From the NCBI RefSeq assembly GCF_051660745.1, contig NZ_JBOFQF010000028.1:446790-510789 (forward strand): a stretch of 64,000 nucleotides of DNA. The letters are read 5' to 3'. Shown here piece after piece: positions 23,977-31,560 of the stretch. This DNA comes from Segniliparus sp051660745. Lineage in GTDB: Bacteria > Actinomycetota > Actinomycetes > Mycobacteriales > Mycobacteriaceae. The notes under the pieces are model-generated. The model made no database searches, was not told the origin of the DNA, and saw only the letters and a list, made by a program, of their open reading frames with translations. The position numbers and the translations under genes are program-made. Numbering within the stretch: position 1 is the stretch's first letter; every line of letters begins with the position of its first letter.

Positions 23977-25484
23977 CCGCAGCGACTCGCAACCCCCGCG
24001 TCTGCGTGATCGGCGCGGGCATGGCGGGCATCGCCACCGCCCACACGTTCGTCCAGGCGGGTTTCACCGACCTCGTCGTCCTTGAGAAGGGCTCAGATGT
24101 CGGCGGGGTGTGGCACTGGAACCGCTACCCCGGGCTGACCTGCGACGTCCCGTCGCAGATCTACCAGCTCTCGTTCGCGCTCAAGCCGGACTGGTCGCAG
24201 GTCTGCGCGACCGGCGAGGAGATCCAGCGCTACCACCGGGACGTCGTCGACCGGCTCGGCCTCGACAAATACATCCGGTTGAACAGCGAAGTCGTCGCCG
24301 CCGAGTTCACCGGCGGGCGATGGCGGGTCGAGACCCGGGACGGCCACGTCGAGGAGGCCGACTTCGTCGTCTGCGCGACCGGCGTGCTGCACCACCCGGC
24401 TGTTCCGAACATCCCTGGGCTGGAGTCCTTCGAAGGCCCCGTCGTCCACACGGCGCGCTGGGACGACTCCGTGGCCACCGAAGGGAAGCGGATCGCCGTC
24501 ATCGGCACCGGCTCCACCGGAGTCCAGGTCGTCTCGGCGCTGCAGCCCGCAGCCCGGTCGATCGCCCATTTCGTCCGCAGCCCGCAGTGGGTCATCTGGG
24601 CTCCGATGACCGTGCGGCAGCCGCGTTTGGTCTCCCGAGTCCTCGCCGGGGCCCCGTTGTTGCGGCGCGCCGTCTACGCGGTGGCGCTGCAGGCCGCGAA
24701 CCTCTTCACCGACGTGGTCATCCGGCCGAGCTGGCGGCGCAAGCTGGTCCAGGCCTACGCGAGGCTGTCGCTGCGCGTGCTGGTCCGCGACCGCGCGCTG
24801 CGGGAGAAGCTCACCCCGGACTACCAGCCGCTCTGCAAGCGGCAGGTCGTCTCCGGCACGTACTACCGGACGATCGTGAAGCCCAACGCCGAACTCGTCA
24901 CCGAGGGCGTCGCGTCGGTCACCCCGACCGGGATCCGCACGGACGACGGGCGCGAGCGCCCTGTCGACGTCATCGTGCTCGCCACCGGGTTCAAGGCGCA
25001 CAACTACATGCGGCCCATGGACCTGCGCGGCAAGGACGGGCTGAGCATCGACGAGGCGTGGGCGGACGGCCCGCGCGCCTACCAGATGACCGCCATCCCC
25101 GGCTTCCCCAACCTGTTCACCGTGCTCGGCCCGAACTCGCCGACCGGCTCGGTGCCGCTGCAGTACTCGGCCGAGCTCACCGCGAAGTACATCACGCACT
25201 GGCTGCGCCGGTTCCGCGACGACGGCGTGCGGACGGTCGAGGTCACCGACGCGGCGGCCAAGCATTTCAACGAGGGGGTCGCAGAAGCGCTCGGGCCGAC
25301 CGTGTGGAACACCGGATGCAACTCCTGGTACTTCAACCAGGACGGCTCCGTCGACCTGTGGCCCTACGACCGCAAGACGATGAAAGCCATGCTGACGGCG
25401 CCCGACGAGTCGGACTACGAGGTGACGTACGAGTCCGAGGAGCCGTCGCGCCGGGAGCGGGCGAGGAGCGCGTCGACGGAGTAG
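23973..25484 (+). CDS. Baeyer-Villiger-type flavin monooxygenase
   Basis: The 503-residue protein has two Rossmann motifs: GAGMAG near residues 14-19 for FAD, and GTGSTG in the middle for NADPH. Between them is the Baeyer-Villiger fingerprint FxGxxxHxxxW(D), here Phe153, Gly155, His159, Trp163 and Asp164. It would insert oxygen next to a ketone carbonyl to give an ester or lactone. The family is abundant in mycolic-acid actinobacteria. The coupled SDR suggests an alcohol-ketone-ester route. The last about 20 residues (RRERARSASTE) overlap the convergent DoxX gene by 70 bases. Confidence 0.92.
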   Translation: MTAATRNPRVCVIGAGMAGIATAHTFVQAGFTDLVVLEKGSDVGGVWHWNRYPGLTCDVPSQIYQLSFALKPDWSQVCATGEEIQRYHRDVVDRLGLDKYIRLNSEVVAAEFTGGRWRVETRDGHVEEADFVVCATGVLHHPAVPNIPGLESFEGPVVHTARWDDSVATEGKRIAVIGTGSTGVQVVSALQPAARSIAHFVRSPQWVIWAPMTVRQPRLVSRVLAGAPLLRRAVYAVALQAANLFTDVVIRPSWRRKLVQAYARLSLRVLVRDRALREKLTPDYQPLCKRQVVSGTYYRTIVKPNAELVTEGVASVTPTGIRTDDGRERPVDVIVLATGFKAHNYMRPMDLRGKDGLSIDEAWADGPRAYQMTAIPGFPNLFTVLGPNSPTGSVPLQYSAELTAKYITHWLRRFRDDGVRTVEVTDAAAKHFNEGVAEALGPTVWNTGCNSWYFNQDGSVDLWPYDRKTMKAMLTAPDESDYEVTYESEEPSRRERARSASTE

Positions 25485-25882
25485 CGGTTGTGGGGGAGGA
25501 AGGCGAGCAGCGCCGCGAACAAGGCGGCGTACCCGAGCTGCTGCGCGATGGGCTCCCAGCGCTCGATCAGGCTCGACCCGAAGACGAGCGCTGTCATCAA
25601 TGCTCCGCCCGCGATCAGCGCGGCCCTGGTGAGCGCGCCGACGAGGAGCAACGCCCCGATGGCGAACTCCACGAACGGCAGCGCGTCGGCGAAGAGGGAG
25701 ACCAGGGGAGCGGGCAGGGGCGATTTCGCGAAGTCGCCGACCAGGTGGGCGTGGAATTCGGGGAATCGCACGATGCGGATCAGCCCGTGTCCGAGCATGC
25801 TCATGCCGATCGCGAGCCGCAACAGCGCGTAGCCGACGGCGCGGTCTTGTGTCGCGCGAATGTGGTCCGATGATGTGGCCAT
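25415..25882 (-). CDS. DoxX-family membrane protein
   Basis: The 155-residue protein has four hydrophobic segments: ALLRLAIGMSMLGHGLIRI, PLVSLFADALPFVEFAIGALLLVGAL, ALIAGGALMTALVFGSSL and YAALFAALLAFL. The charged loops and the GHGLIRI start are typical of DoxX. The ATG at 25882 was chosen over one 30 bases upstream because it gives the usual short cytoplasmic N-terminus. DoxX proteins are linked to redox homeostasis in mycobacteria, but the activity is unclear. It lies 45 bases downstream of the lipoprotein pair on the same strand and may be read with it. Confidence 0.85.
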   Translation of the reverse strand: MATSSDHIRATQDRAVGYALLRLAIGMSMLGHGLIRIVRFPEFHAHLVGDFAKSPLPAPLVSLFADALPFVEFAIGALLLVGALTRAALIAGGALMTALVFGSSLIERWEPIAQQLGYAALFAALLAFLPHNRYSVDALLARSRRDGSSDSYVTS

Positions 25883-25927
25883 GGGCTCGGTTATACCCCA
25901 GCGTCGATGCACTGCACAACGCCCAGC

Positions 25928-26455
25928 TCAGCTGGTCTTGTGCGGGCCGTATTTGCTCTGTAGTCCGTTCAAGAGGTCTGCGACGAACATCTCCCCGTCC
26001 GCAGCGGCCTGTGGTTCCTGGTCTCCAGAGGTCTTGACTGTCCCAGTGTGAGAGGGCAGCGACATTGACACCACGATGTCGCCTGTGGGGTTCGCACCGG
26101 AGGTATGCGAAGGCTGCGACGGCACTGTCGGGGCGAAGGAGAATTCGACATCCTCGATATTCGAGGGCGTGCTCCAGAGTTCTTGGGCGGCGGCTTCGAC
26201 GATCGGGCGCACTTGGGGGAAGACGATCGGACTGCGTTTGAGGTACACGGTGAAGGACATCCCAGGGGCTTCGCCCTCACCGCCTCTCGGCCGGTACTGG
26301 TATATCGCGTCAGCCACCTCCGGACGACCCTGCAGGAGCGAGACGATCTTGTCCCCGAGGGGGAACACTCGATTGTCCTGGCAGGCGACAGCGAGCGACG
26401 CGGTCGCGAGCAGCAGGACGGCGAAAGAGCGGAGCTTTTTTACTTGTGGGATCAT
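25928..26455 (-). CDS. Lipoprotein, second of a tandem pair
   Basis: The 175-residue protein has a signal peptide (KKLRSFAVLLLATASLAVAC) with the lipobox Cys at residue 25, so it should be lipid-anchored outside the membrane. The mature domain ends VADLLNGLQSKYGPHK, nearly the same as the end of the upstream lipoprotein, which marks them as paralogs. The start overlaps the first lipoprotein stop by ATGA. From memory, the pair resembles the LppA/LppB/LppV group of M. tuberculosis, whose function is not established. Next to a lipase-like secreted protein it could be an immunity or tethering factor. Confidence 0.8.
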   Translation of the reverse strand: MIPQVKKLRSFAVLLLATASLAVACQDNRVFPLGDKIVSLLQGRPEVADAIYQYRPRGGEGEAPGMSFTVYLKRSPIVFPQVRPIVEAAAQELWSTPSNIEDVEFSFAPTVPSQPSHTSGANPTGDIVVSMSLPSHTGTVKTSGDQEPQAAADGEMFVADLLNGLQSKYGPHKTS

Positions 26456-26964
26456 GCCGACAGCTTCTTCTGCGGACCGTATTTGCCTTGCAATTCGTTA
26501 TAGAGGGCCCGATCGGGGAGCGATGCGAAGTTTCCATTGGTCTGGAAGAGCGGGATCAGATAGGAGATGGTTGGCATCGGCTGTGACGCGAGGGATGGGG
26601 AGAGCGTCGCTCGGTCCGATCCGGGTTGAGTCTGCACCTGCGCTCCTTCGACGACGGTGATGAGGGCTGCAAGTTCGGGGCGATGCGCTTGCCAGATTTC
26701 TGCCGCCGCGTGCCGCGCGATCGAATCGCCCTGTTTGCCAGCTCCAGGGAATACCGTGATGGTGAGTCGGACACCGCTTTTGTATTGTGCGTTCGTCCCG
26801 CCGAGGGCCCCGTCGCAGTCCACCGACGAAATCGTCGCGTCGGGGGCGAGCTTTTCCCGGAGCTGCTGGCAGTACGCCAGCGTGTGGTTGCTATCCCTGC
26901 CGCACGATACGAGGGCGAAAGCGAGAACAGCGAGACTGCACAATCTTCCGCCGCGTGCCATCAC
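26452..26964 (-). CDS. Lipoprotein, first of a tandem pair
   Basis: The 170-residue protein has the signal MMARGGRLCSLAVLAFALVSC, with the lipobox Cys at residue 21. The mature part begins GRDSNHTLAYCQQLREKLAPDATISSVDC and ends LYNELQGKYGPQKK, matching the end of the downstream paralog. The two mature Cys residues (CQQL, VDC) may form a disulfide. Its start overlaps the stop of the large lipase-domain gene by ATGA, so enzyme and lipoproteins are made together. Confidence 0.8.
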   Translation of the reverse strand: MMARGGRLCSLAVLAFALVSCGRDSNHTLAYCQQLREKLAPDATISSVDCDGALGGTNAQYKSGVRLTITVFPGAGKQGDSIARHAAAEIWQAHRPELAALITVVEGAQVQTQPGSDRATLSPSLASQPMPTISYLIPLFQTNGNFASLPDRALYNELQGKYGPQKKLSA

Positions 26965-28400
26965 GGTGTCCTTTCGCCTCGGAATTCGTAGTCGTCGGTG
27001 CTTGTCCCGGTGGTGAAGCCGTTGTCTGTGAGCGATTGGTTGAACGCGGAGATCGAAGGGTCGGAGCTGTTGGAAATATTCTTGGCGACTTGCGCGTAAC
27101 CGTTGTAGTCCATGTCGTGGTTGCCGCCAACGGTACCAGTCTGATGGTCGAAAGTGACCGTTGTCCAGTTGCTCGTGTCCGGATTGCTCCGCCCGTCGAG
27201 GTGGGGAACGATGTCGCCGCTGTTCTCAAGGGAGAGGACTTTGACGCTTCCAGGCATATCCACGAGGCCCACCGGAGATCCTGCGGTGACGACGTTGGTG
27301 ACGTTGTATTTGCCTTCTTTGACCCAGTCGGCGGCGGCGTTCGCCGCGACGATGCCGCCTTGGCTGTGCCCGACCATCATGACAGGGTCGCCTGGCTTGA
27401 CCCCTGCGGCGAGCATGGCCTTCTCTATGTCTTTCTGCAGAGTGGTTTCCTGGCCGGAAAGGCCTCGGATATTCGTACCCAAGTCGTTGACGTTTGGCTT
27501 GAGGCTCGGGTCTTGTGTGACGTTCCACTCCTTTGTGCCAGGCACATCCACAATGTAGCGGGGCTTCCCGTCCGGGCCGGTCACTTTGCGTACCTCGATA
27601 TTCGCTCCGGTCGTGCTGTTCGCGTTGACGGCGGCAAGGCCGCCGACAATGTCGCCGAGGTTCTTCGGCGATGTGGAAGGTGTGGACGCAACGACCCCGC
27701 CGGGGATCGGATGGCCTTCTTTGTCCACGGGAGTCAGCTTGGGAGTGCCGTCAGGGTAGAGCAGGCCGATCTCTGCCGCGCCTTGCTGAAGGTCGATAGG
27801 GAAGCCCTGGAGGTTGGACAACATTCCCGGAGCCATGTTCACTGCGGCGTCCACGAGGCCGGGGTGTTCGACGATGAGGCGCTGCAGAGCCTTGATCTCG
27901 TCGTCTTTGAGCTTGCTGATGTCGCCGCCGTTTTTGATGTAGTCTGCCAGCGCCGAGCCGGTGGCGACTCCGAGGATGCCGATGAGCTCGGCAGGCAGTG
28001 CTCCAGGAGCCGCCGCGGCGAGGGTCCACTCCAGGTCCGCGAGGAGTTGGCGATTCGCCTCGTCCGCGAACTGGTACCCGGCTTCGGCGGCGCGGAGCGC
28101 GATGGAGCGCAGTTCGATGACCCCGGCCACGGCGGTGAGGCCCTTCGGCCCGTCGAGCGCGCCGAGCATCGCGCCCTCGAACTTCGCGGCGCCGACCGGG
28201 TCGAGGACCGCCGAGGCGATGACGTTCGGATCCGCGAGGTACTTGTGGCCCTTCCCCGCAGTGGTGAGCGCGTCCGCGCCGACGTCGTCGGTGAGCCTGC
28301 CCATCTCGCCGAAGTCCTCGAACACCGCAGAGGTGCCGCCGGCGCCGCCGGAAACCCGGATATTTGTGTCGGGGATGGAGCTGCCAGAGGGGTCGCCCAT
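26961..28400 (-). CDS. Putative type VII-secreted protein with C-terminal lipase-like alpha/beta hydrolase domain
   Basis: The 479-residue protein has no signal peptide. Residues 1-200 are mostly helical (VFEDFGEMGRLTDDVGADALTTAG, LRAAEAGYQFADEANRQLLADLEW). Residues about 300-450 form an alpha/beta hydrolase with the nucleophile elbow GHSQG at residues 344-348 (Ser346) and later DIVPHL and NHDMDYNGY, where Asp and His could complete the triad. The ATG overlaps the stop of the WXG-like gene by one base. Layout and neighbours recall, from memory, the M. tuberculosis Rv2798c-Rv2797c-lppV group. A secreted phospholipase or lipase toxin is the best inference; it is untested. Confidence 0.72.
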   Translation of the reverse strand: MGDPSGSSIPDTNIRVSGGAGGTSAVFEDFGEMGRLTDDVGADALTTAGKGHKYLADPNVIASAVLDPVGAAKFEGAMLGALDGPKGLTAVAGVIELRSIALRAAEAGYQFADEANRQLLADLEWTLAAAAPGALPAELIGILGVATGSALADYIKNGGDISKLKDDEIKALQRLIVEHPGLVDAAVNMAPGMLSNLQGFPIDLQQGAAEIGLLYPDGTPKLTPVDKEGHPIPGGVVASTPSTSPKNLGDIVGGLAAVNANSTTGANIEVRKVTGPDGKPRYIVDVPGTKEWNVTQDPSLKPNVNDLGTNIRGLSGQETTLQKDIEKAMLAAGVKPGDPVMMVGHSQGGIVAANAAADWVKEGKYNVTNVVTAGSPVGLVDMPGSVKVLSLENSGDIVPHLDGRSNPDTSNWTTVTFDHQTGTVGGNHDMDYNGYAQVAKNISNSSDPSISAFNQSLTDNGFTTGTSTDDYEFRGERTP

Positions 28401-28900
28401 CAGATCTTCCCGTTTTTCCGCATGTACTCGCCGACCTCGATCCAGTCCTTGTGACCCGCCTCGGGAAGGTTGTTCGGGTCGTATTTCAGGCCTGCCCACG
28501 GCTCGGTGGGCCGAGACTCCTCGCTGCCGAAGAAGTGGTTCCACACGGACTTCACCCCGCTGGCGATCTCGTGCACGGCGTTGTTGAACCAGGAGACCGC
28601 ATTGTGGAACCAGTCGCCGACCGTCTCCTCGAACTTCTTGATCAGCGCGAGGCGCTCCCGCACGGTCTGAGCGTGCTTGCGCAGCTCGTCCGCAGCGTGG
28701 TCCAAGCCCTCGCTCGACGTGTCCAGCTTGTCCCGGTCCTCCCCGGCGAGCGTCCGGAACCGGTCGGCGGCGATCCCGTGCCAGTGCATGGCCCCGGCCT
28801 TGTTCACCAGTTCCGTCGCCCGGTCGCGGACATGCGAGGCCTGGCTGTTGATCTCCGAGGCGATCCTGTCGAGATCGTCTGGGTTGCCGTAGAAAGGCAT
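28400..28900 (-). CDS. WXG100-like protein, likely type VII secretion partner
   Basis: The 166-residue protein has an N-terminal helical hairpin of about 95 residues with WxG at the turn (Trp40-His41-Gly42): RIASEINSQASHVRDRATELVNKAGAMHWHGIAADRFRTLAGEDRDKLD, then a long helix. A C-terminal extension (DWFHNAVSWFNNAVHEIASGVKSVWNHFFG) makes it longer than a classical 100-residue WXG100. The ATG follows GGAG. It directly precedes the lipase-domain gene (1-base overlap), as small helical partners precede type VII effectors. Confidence 0.78.
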   Translation of the reverse strand: MPFYGNPDDLDRIASEINSQASHVRDRATELVNKAGAMHWHGIAADRFRTLAGEDRDKLDTSSEGLDHAADELRKHAQTVRERLALIKKFEETVGDWFHNAVSWFNNAVHEIASGVKSVWNHFFGSEESRPTEPWAGLKYDPNNLPEAGHKDWIEVGEYMRKNGKI

Positions 28901-29018
28901 TGCTGGTCTCCGTCTCTCGGCCTGTCGACTACGCCACAGTTTACCCGCGCAGGGCACGCTACTTGTCAGGTTAGACGCGGCCCGGCCTGATTCGGTTCCA
29001 TCGAGTTTCGGCCAAAGA

Positions 29019-29891
29019 TCAGGAGAGGACAGCGGCGAGGAACCCCGCCGCCCACACGCCGAGCGCGCCAGGCTGGGCCGGTTCGAGCTGGACGAGCCGC
29101 TCGCCTCCTTCGCCCATGTCTGGCCGCAGGCCGATCCACGAGCCTGCGGCATGCAGCCAGACGATCCGGTCCGCGACGGGTCCGGTCGCCGAGCGTCCGG
29201 TCAAGTCGCAGGTGAGGAGGCCGTCGGTCTCGTCGGCGAGACGGCCCGCCAGTCGGTCCTGGGACTCGGGCAGGGCGAGCGCTTCGAGCACCGCGCCGAC
29301 TCCGGGCGGGTCTGCCGCGCGCAGCGTCACCGCGAGGCCCAGTTCTTCGACGGCGCGCAGCGGCAGCGTCCCGGTAAGCGGCTCGCGAGGCTCGTCGCCG
29401 AAGAGTTTCGCGAGGTCCGCCGCATTCTCCGCCTCCGGCGGCACCGCGCGGGCGAGCTCTTTGCCGAGATCGACAGCGGGGAAGAACGAGAGCTCCAGCT
29501 TGCCGCCGTCGAGCTGGAAGAGCGAGGCTCCGAAGATTCCGGCGACCGCGTGCAAGCTGCGCACGCCGCGCGACCCGATATGGGCGGTGGTGGCGAGCAT
29601 CGCCTGGGGACGGGCGAGGACGTGCAGGTTCATCGCGACCGAGGGATGGACCGCCGCCGCCCCGGAGCCCTCTGCCGTCATGGCCCTGCGCTCCACCAGC
29701 CCGCGCCTGCGCGCGGCGAGCTGCTCCGCCGTCGGATCGGGTGTCTTCGGCCGCCAGCTCGGCGGCAGGTCGCAGCCGAGCACGTCGACGAGATGGGCCA
29801 GCTCGTCGGCGGGCAGCACCAGACGGTGCGGGGCGAGATCCGTCGGTTGCGTCACGCCAACCAGGCTACGCCGCCTGGAAAGTGAGGCCAT
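29019..29891 (-). CDS. EspG-like ESX-secretion-associated protein
   Basis: The 290-residue protein begins, after a short Arg/Ser-rich stretch, HRLVLPADELAHLVDVLGCDLPPSWRP, matching the opening of EspG proteins. It continues as alternating strands with ADRIVWLHAAGSWIGLRP near the end. EspG proteins are cytosolic chaperones that bind secreted substrates of mycobacterial ESX systems. The ATG at 29891 has GAGGGA five bases upstream; a GTG at 29855 is an alternative. It lies 118 bases upstream of the WXG-like gene on the same strand, supporting a role as chaperone for that cassette. No core ESX genes are present in the window. Confidence 0.65.
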   Translation of the reverse strand: MASLSRRRSLVGVTQPTDLAPHRLVLPADELAHLVDVLGCDLPPSWRPKTPDPTAEQLAARRRGLVERRAMTAEGSGAAAVHPSVAMNLHVLARPQAMLATTAHIGSRGVRSLHAVAGIFGASLFQLDGGKLELSFFPAVDLGKELARAVPPEAENAADLAKLFGDEPREPLTGTLPLRAVEELGLAVTLRAADPPGVGAVLEALALPESQDRLAGRLADETDGLLTCDLTGRSATGPVADRIVWLHAAGSWIGLRPDMGEGGERLVQLEPAQPGALGVWAAGFLAAVLS

Positions 29892-29914
29892 AAGTCCCTC
29901 GGGGACGAGGACTT
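29892..29914. promoter_or_regulatory. Inverted repeat between EspG-like and USP genes
   Basis: GTCCC-TCG-GGGAC (29894-29906) is a perfect hairpin. An outer pair AAGTCC (29892-29897) and GGACTT (29909-29914) surrounds it. The GGGAC half-sites recall DosR boxes, but the orientation is reversed and the spacing differs, so it is not a canonical DosR site. It lies about 100 bases upstream of the USP gene and next to the EspG-like start. Confidence 0.3.
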
Positions 29915-30014
29915 CCGCTCGCTGCGGGGCGGCAGACGCGGGGCGTAGCGTCGCTAGGGAGGCCTCCAGAGGGCACGCAAATGCTGGTCACAGCTGTGAG
30001 GAAAGGAACGGGCC

Positions 30015-30905
30015 ATGTCCTATTCGAATTCGCCATCGGTCGTCGTCGGCTTCGATGGATCGGAGTCCTCGGCACAGGCGGCGCGCTGGGCGGCGCAGAT
30101 CGCCCTGCGCGAGAACATCCCGTGCGTCCTGCTGCACGCGGTCAGCATGCCGCATTTCGGCGCGGCGGGCGTGCTCTTCGACGGCGACTTCGTCTGGGCG
30201 ATCGAGGAGGAGGGGAAACAGCTTGTCGAGGAGTTCGGCGAGCAGCTCGCCGCCGAGTGCCCGGGGCTGCCGCTCGAGGTGGAGGTGAGAACGGGCAGCC
30301 CGGTCGGGGCGCTCGTCGACGCCTCCGAGCGCGCGCGGATGGTGGTGCTCGGGTCGACCGGCAAGACCGCGTTCACGGGCATGCTCGTCGGCTCCACCGC
30401 TGTGGCCGTCGCGCACCGGGCGCGCTGCCCGGTCGCGGTGGTGCGCGGCCATGCGGAGCCGTCGCAGTCGCCGGGCGGCCCGGTGGTCGTCGGGGTCGAC
30501 GGTTCGAAGGCGAGCGACCTCGCGGTGGCGGTGGCCTTCGAGGAGGCCTCGTGGCGGGGCGCCGAGCTTCTGGCGGTCCACGCCTGGATGGAGTCGTTGT
30601 CGGACAGCGGCGGCGTGTACGCCTACCCGCTGCTCATCGACTGGGAGTCGATCGAGGTCAAGGAACGGGTCTTGCTCTCCGAGCAGCTTGCGGGCTGGCG
30701 GGAGAAGTATCCCGACGTGCAGGTGCGCACCGAGATCACCAGGGACCGGCCCAACCACGCGCTGTTGGAGCGCGCGGCCTCCGCCCAGATGCTGGTCGTC
30801 GGCAGCAGGGGCCACAGCGAGCTGGTCGCGACGGTGCTCGGCTCCACCGCGCAAGCGATGATCTACCATGCCCCCTGCCCGGTCGTCATCGCCCATGAGC
30901 GCTGA
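30015..30905 (+). CDS. Universal stress protein, tandem USP domains
   Basis: The 296-residue protein has two USP domains (residues about 6-145 and 155-294). Each ends in the ATP-binding pattern: GSTGKTAFTGMLVGSTA and GSRGHSELVATVLGSTA. The order USP-dosR-dosS is the same as M. tuberculosis Rv3134c-devR-devS, where the USP is co-transcribed with the regulator. The ATG follows GAGGAAAGG. Its end overlaps the response regulator start by 11 bases. Confidence 0.93.
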   Translation: MSYSNSPSVVVGFDGSESSAQAARWAAQIALRENIPCVLLHAVSMPHFGAAGVLFDGDFVWAIEEEGKQLVEEFGEQLAAECPGLPLEVEVRTGSPVGALVDASERARMVVLGSTGKTAFTGMLVGSTAVAVAHRARCPVAVVRGHAEPSQSPGGPVVVGVDGSKASDLAVAVAFEEASWRGAELLAVHAWMESLSDSGGVYAYPLLIDWESIEVKERVLLSEQLAGWREKYPDVQVRTEITRDRPNHALLERAASAQMLVVGSRGHSELVATVLGSTAQAMIYHAPCPVVIAHER

Positions 30906-31557
30906 CGGCCCGCAGATCTCGGTGTTCCTGGTGGACGACCACGAGGTGGTCCGGCGCGGGGTCGCCGATCTGCTCGAACAGGAGCCGGACCTGGTCGTCG
31001 TCGGCGAGGCCGGGTCCGCCGCGCAGGCGTTCGCGCGGATCCCCGCCGCCGTGCCGGACGTCGCCGTGCTCGACGTGCGGCTGCCGGACGGGAACGGAGT
31101 CGAGCTGTGCCGCGAGCTGCGCTCCGCGTTGCCGGAGCTTCGGTGCCTCATGCTCACCTCGTTCACCGACGAGCAAGCCATGACCGACGCCATCCTCGCG
31201 GGAGCGGCGGGCTACGTGATCAAAGACATCAAAGGGATGGAGCTTGTCGCGGCGGTGCGCGCCGTCGGCTCGGGGCGCTCCTTGCTCGACAACCGGGCGG
31301 CAGAGGCGCTGATCCGGCAGCTGCGCTCGGGGGCCCCCGACCCCGGTCCGCTCGCGGGCCTCACCGAGCAGGAGCGCGTGCTGCTCGACCTGATCGGGGA
31401 GGGGCTGACGAACCGCCAGATCGCGCAGCGGATGTTCCTCGCGGAGAAGACTGTGCGCAACTATGTGTCCAAGCTGCTCGCCAAACTCGGGGTGGAGCGC
31501 CGGACCCAGGCCGCGGTGATCGCGGTGAGCGGCGGGGCGCCGGGAAACGCGCGCTAA
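30895..31557 (+). CDS. dosR: DosR/DevR response regulator
   Basis: The 220-residue protein has a receiver domain with the acidic pocket Asp14-Asp15, phosphoacceptor Asp60 (VLDVRLPDGNGVELCRELR) and Lys in YVIKDIKGMEL. A LuxR-type helix-turn-helix follows (GLTEQERVLLDLIGEGLTNRQIAQRMFLAEKTVRNYVSKLLAKLGVERRTQAA). The receiver and C-terminal blocks match mycobacterial DosR very closely, including LTSF, AGAAGYVIKDIKGMEL and GRSLLDNRAA. It would switch on the hypoxia/nitric oxide dormancy genes. The ATG at 30895 was preferred to one 27 bases upstream because it gives the normal DosR N-terminus. Confidence 0.95.
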   Translation: MSADGPQISVFLVDDHEVVRRGVADLLEQEPDLVVVGEAGSAAQAFARIPAAVPDVAVLDVRLPDGNGVELCRELRSALPELRCLMLTSFTDEQAMTDAILAGAAGYVIKDIKGMELVAAVRAVGSGRSLLDNRAAEALIRQLRSGAPDPGPLAGLTEQERVLLDLIGEGLTNRQIAQRMFLAEKTVRNYVSKLLAKLGVERRTQAAVIAVSGGAPGNAR

Positions 31558-31560
31558 GCG

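Noticed and set aside
26787..28454. A 555-codon plus-strand frame across the lipase-domain gene
   Set aside because: It is the antisense shadow of the lipase-domain gene, whose GHSQG motif and coupled neighbours are convincing.
29892..29914. A canonical DosR box upstream of the USP gene
   Set aside because: The GTCCC and GGGAC halves are in reverse order with a 3-base spacer, unlike the GGGAC-N4-GTCCC consensus.
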